A stretch of 64,000 nt of DNA from Flammeovirga aprica JL-4. Lineage in GTDB: Bacteria > Bacteroidota > Bacteroidia > Cytophagales > Flammeovirgaceae. Positions 61,843-64,000 of this stretch are shown here, in pieces. A model generated the notes under the pieces. The model searched no databases and was not told the DNA's origin. It saw nothing but the letters and a program-made list of their open reading frames with translations. Location: the NCBI RefSeq assembly GCF_012844305.1, contig NZ_JABANE010000028.1, positions 1 through 64,000 of the forward strand. The letters run 5' to 3'. Position numbers and translations under genes: made by a program. The stretch's first letter is position 1; every line of letters starts with the position of its first letter.

Positions 61843-62727
61843 ATGAATGCAGTTGCACCAATAAAGAAAGTAAAGAAGTCAAAGAAAGATATACAAGAAG
61901 GAAGTAACTGGAAAATCACTCCAGAGCTGCCTCAATTAGAATATAATTGGGAGAAAGGAAATGACCCTATCACTAGAGAAGAGGTAGAGTTATTCTTTAA
62001 CTCAAAGCCGATCAAGAAACTGAAGAAAGCGATCTGTTTCGCTGGTAAGCGTTTATGGCAAAAAGGTTATGTAGATGGTAATGGTGGTAATATCACTGTT
62101 AGAGTTGGTGATAACTTAGTTTTATGTACGCCAACGTTGATTTCTAAAGGAGTAATGAAGCCAAAAGATATCTGCCTAGTAGATATGGACGGTAACCAAA
62201 AAGCAGGTCTTCGTCCAAGAACAAGTGAAGTAATGACGCACTTAGCGATCATGAGAAGAATGCCTACAGCTAAAGCTTGTGTGCATGCTCACCCTCCTCA
62301 TGGTACTGCCTTTGCTATTGCTTCTATTGTACCTCCAACAGGTGTAATTCCAGAGGCTGATATTTTCTTAGGTCAAATGGGATTAGCAAAATATGAAACG
62401 CCAGGTTCACCAGAAAACGCTGAAGTAATCGGTGAAACAGCGATCGATCACCAAGCAGTATTGATGGAAAATCACGGTGTGATTGTATGGGGTAGTCATA
62501 TTGAAGATGCTTACTGGAAAATGGAAAACGTAGAAGCAATCTGCCAAACAGTTGCAGTAGCTACTACAGTTTCTCCTGAAATTTCTTGTGTAGGTATCGA
62601 AAAAGCACGTGATATGATCGCCATCAGAGAGAAATTAGGAATGTATGATAAGCGTTCTAACTGGTCTGATGATGAGTTGCTTCAAAATGATTTCTATAAG
62701 AAAGCAAAAGTGATTAACAGAAGATAA
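61843..62727 (+). CDS. fucA: L-fuculose-1-phosphate aldolase (class II aldolase/adducin family)
   Basis: Cleaves L-fuculose 1-phosphate to DHAP and L-lactaldehyde; zinc-dependent. The mature family core starts near GNGGNITVRVGDNLV. Zinc ligands are His148 and His150 in VHAHPPH and His211 in ENHGVI; Glu129 in RTSEVM corresponds to the catalytic acid. The protein (294 aa) is longer than E. coli FucA (215 aa) because of a Lys-rich N-terminal extension (MNAVAPIKKVKKSKK) and a longer C-terminus. I chose the ATG at 61843; an in-frame ATG at 61726 would put the 25-bp regulatory inverted repeat into the coding sequence. Rhamnulose-phosphate aldolase is the main alternative, unlikely with fucI, fucK and fucP nearby. 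Confidence 0.88.
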   Translation: MNAVAPIKKVKKSKKDIQEGSNWKITPELPQLEYNWEKGNDPITREEVELFFNSKPIKKLKKAICFAGKRLWQKGYVDGNGGNITVRVGDNLVLCTPTLISKGVMKPKDICLVDMDGNQKAGLRPRTSEVMTHLAIMRRMPTAKACVHAHPPHGTAFAIASIVPPTGVIPEADIFLGQMGLAKYETPGSPENAEVIGETAIDHQAVLMENHGVIVWGSHIEDAYWKMENVEAICQTVAVATTVSPEISCVGIEKARDMIAIREKLGMYDKRSNWSDDELLQNDFYKKAKVINRR

Positions 62728-62887
62728 TTTTAGTGTGTGCTAGTTAATAGTGTGACTCATTTTTTAAATTACATTATTCAACTTTTTAGGCTACAAAAAC
62801 AGGTACATGTTAAGTAGGAATTGAGGAAGTAGTATCAATTTTTTCAAATTATTACTCAAGGAAAATTAGCTTAACAGAATGACTAGA

Positions 62888-62921
62888 AGTATTGCCTGCG
62901 TAACAACAGGCAATACTTTTT
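62888..62921 (+). terminator. Rho-independent terminator after fucA
   Basis: An 11-bp perfect stem (AGTATTGCCTG/CAGGCAATACT, loop 8) followed by TTTTC. It lies about 160 bases beyond the fucA stop. Confidence 0.82.
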
Positions 62922-62971
62922 CAAAACACTTTTAAGCAGGTTTATTCTGCTATAAAATCATGAAATGGAAT

Positions 62972-63112
62972 GTCTCAGGACATTTTTAGAATAGAAATTC
63001 AGAATTGAAATTTTTCTATTTTAGGGTTGTGAGGTTGTTGATTTTTAATAAAAATACAGTGATTGAAAATTAAAACCCCACCTTCTGAATTTACAGATTA
63101 TTTTCAGACAAG
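62972..63112. repeat. Diverged copy of the MITE-like element
   Basis: It shares TTTTAGGGTTGTGAGG, CCACCTTCTGAA and the right end TTTCAGACAAGCTCT with the element 58366-58532 (CTCACGTTCTGAA, TTTCAAACATGCTCT). The left end is more degraded. With the terminator at 62888 it accounts for most of the 62728-63188 gap; only ~75 bases then remain before lutA. Confidence 0.6.
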
Positions 63113-63188
63113 CTCTTGACTATCAAAAGATAGAAACAACAATTCGATACTTGATTAAACTTACACCCTAACCTTTAGTTCAACAGTT

Positions 63189-63962
63189 ATGGAAATTGGA
63201 TTATTCATACCTTGTTATATAAATCAGTTCTATCCTGAAGTTGCAAAAGCGACACTCAAGCTATTGCAGAAATACGGAAACGTAACCTACCCATTGAGTC
63301 AAACATGCTGTGGTCAGCCAATGGCTAATTCAGGATGTGAAAAAGACGGAGTGGAAGCACTCAAAGTCTTCTATGACAATTTTAAAGATTTTGATTACGT
63401 TGTTGGGCCTTCAGCAAGTTGTGTCTTACACGTAAGAGAGCATGGAGCGCATTTATATCCTATAATGGAACCGATGATTGATAAAGTTTTCGATCTGACA
63501 GAGTTCATTTATGATGTAATGAAAGAAAAAGAGCTTCAAGCTGAGTTTCCTCATAAAGTGGCCATTCATAAAAGTTGCCATGGTTTGAGAGGAATGCGTT
63601 TAGGTCAATGTTCAGAGAGAGTAACTTGTGATGTTTCTAAGCAAGATGTGCTAGTGAAACAAGTGAGTGGAGTGACATTGATTCAACCGAAAAGAGCAGA
63701 TGAATGCTGTGGTTTTGGTGGTACTTTTAGTGTATCAGAGCCAGACATTTCAGTACGTATGGGTACAGATAGATTAAAAGACTATATCGAGTCAGGAGCG
63801 GAATATATTACTTCTGGAGATATGTCATGTTTGATGCATCTTGATGGAATTATTCAGCGTGAAAAGTTACCTATCAAAGTGATTCATTTGGCTGAAATTT
63901 TAGCCGCAGAAGTAAAATCAACCACTACTGATAAAGAAAAAGCTTATGTCAACGCAGTATAA
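63189..63962 (+). CDS. lutA: LutA-type Fe-S oxidoreductase subunit (L-lactate utilization)
   Basis: Part of the LutABC complex that oxidises L-lactate to pyruvate. The 257-residue cytoplasmic protein has two CCG domains: CYINQFYPEVAKATLKLL with SQTCCGQPMANSG, and HKSCHGLRGM with ADECCGFGGTFSV, each cysteine-rich motif ligating an iron-sulfur cluster. Length is usual for LutA (YkgE). The next reading frame begins inside its 3' end, so the genes are translationally coupled. Its position after fucA and aldA fits disposal of the lactate made from fucose. Confidence 0.93.
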   Translation: MEIGLFIPCYINQFYPEVAKATLKLLQKYGNVTYPLSQTCCGQPMANSGCEKDGVEALKVFYDNFKDFDYVVGPSASCVLHVREHGAHLYPIMEPMIDKVFDLTEFIYDVMKEKELQAEFPHKVAIHKSCHGLRGMRLGQCSERVTCDVSKQDVLVKQVSGVTLIQPKRADECCGFGGTFSVSEPDISVRMGTDRLKDYIESGAEYITSGDMSCLMHLDGIIQREKLPIKVIHLAEILAAEVKSTTTDKEKAYVNAV

Positions 63963-64000
63963 AAATCATCCATCAGGGGCGAAAGCATTCAATAAAAACC
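63946..64000 (+). CDS. lutB: Start of a lutB-like gene, cut by the window end
   Basis: ATG at 63946 opens a frame that overlaps the last 17 bases of lutA and runs open to the window end: MSTQYKNHPSGAKAFNKN. LutB proteins (iron-sulfur, DUF162-containing) usually follow LutA and start with a short segment around an A.F motif like this. Only 18 codons are visible, so the call rests mainly on gene order. Confidence 0.55.
   Translation, partial: MSTQYKNHPSGAKAFNKN

Noticed and set aside
1-64000. tRNA, rRNA, integrase, transposase or phage genes as signs of a genomic island
   Set aside because: None could be seen; only non-coding repeats hint at mobility.

Overview
The window reads as chromosomal DNA of a marine, polysaccharide-degrading member of the Bacteroidota. 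It is AT-rich, has a SusC/SusD pair, a hybrid two-component system, type IX secretion (T9SS) C-terminal domains, and lipoproteins with short lipoboxes. Starts show no Shine-Dalgarno motif, and some promoters carry a TAnnTTTG -7 box. A Flammeovirgaceae/Cytophagales host such as Flammeovirga is a plausible guess from general style, not something the sequence proves. No tRNA, rRNA, CRISPR array or intact transposase was seen.

Layout. (1) 0.2-6.4 kb: minus-strand fucI-fucK and a GntR-type fucose regulator, with a divergent LacI-type regulator. (2) 7.1-11.4 kb: GH29 alpha-L-fucosidase, S1 sulfatase and SGNH esterase. (3) 11.6-54.2 kb, all on the plus strand: the core of a polysaccharide utilization locus (PUL). 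It holds a hybrid sensor/regulator, an 813-aa orphan secreted protein, two related TIM-barrel-like putative glycoside hydrolases (387 aa and the centre of a 1334-aa protein), SusC, SusD and a surface glycan-binding lipoprotein. It also holds two binding-module-only secreted proteins, a 2058-aa modular esterase, two further sulfatases, two further esterases, a GH71/99-like protein, an SUMF1-like protein with a T9SS partner, and the fucose permease. (4) 54.3-59.7 kb: a minus-strand cluster (lipoprotein, DLH-like hydrolase, two NTF2-like proteins, AraC regulator, DUF6786-like lipoprotein) with no clear PUL role. (5) 59.9-64 kb: a small ORF, lactaldehyde dehydrogenase, fuculose-phosphate aldolase, lutA and the start of lutB.

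How it works together (inference from family knowledge). The locus fits uptake and breakdown of a sulfated, probably acetylated, fucose-rich glycan such as brown-algal fucoidan or an animal fucan. Surface enzymes and binding proteins cut and hold it, SusCD imports oligosaccharides, and esterases, sulfatases and GH29 release L-fucose. FucP imports fucose; FucI, FucK and FucA convert it to DHAP and L-lactaldehyde; AldA makes lactate; LutABC would make pyruvate.

The most unusual features are a ~150-residue binding-like module (module A) repeated 12 times in five proteins, a probable enzyme family with a conserved Asp/Glu pair, and a regulatory site placed exactly 50 bp upstream of the -7 box of two (weakly three) PUL promoters. 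A 25-bp inverted repeat is shared by fucP and the fucA/aldA intergenic region. At least five families of short dispersed or palindromic repeats fill the intergenic spaces.
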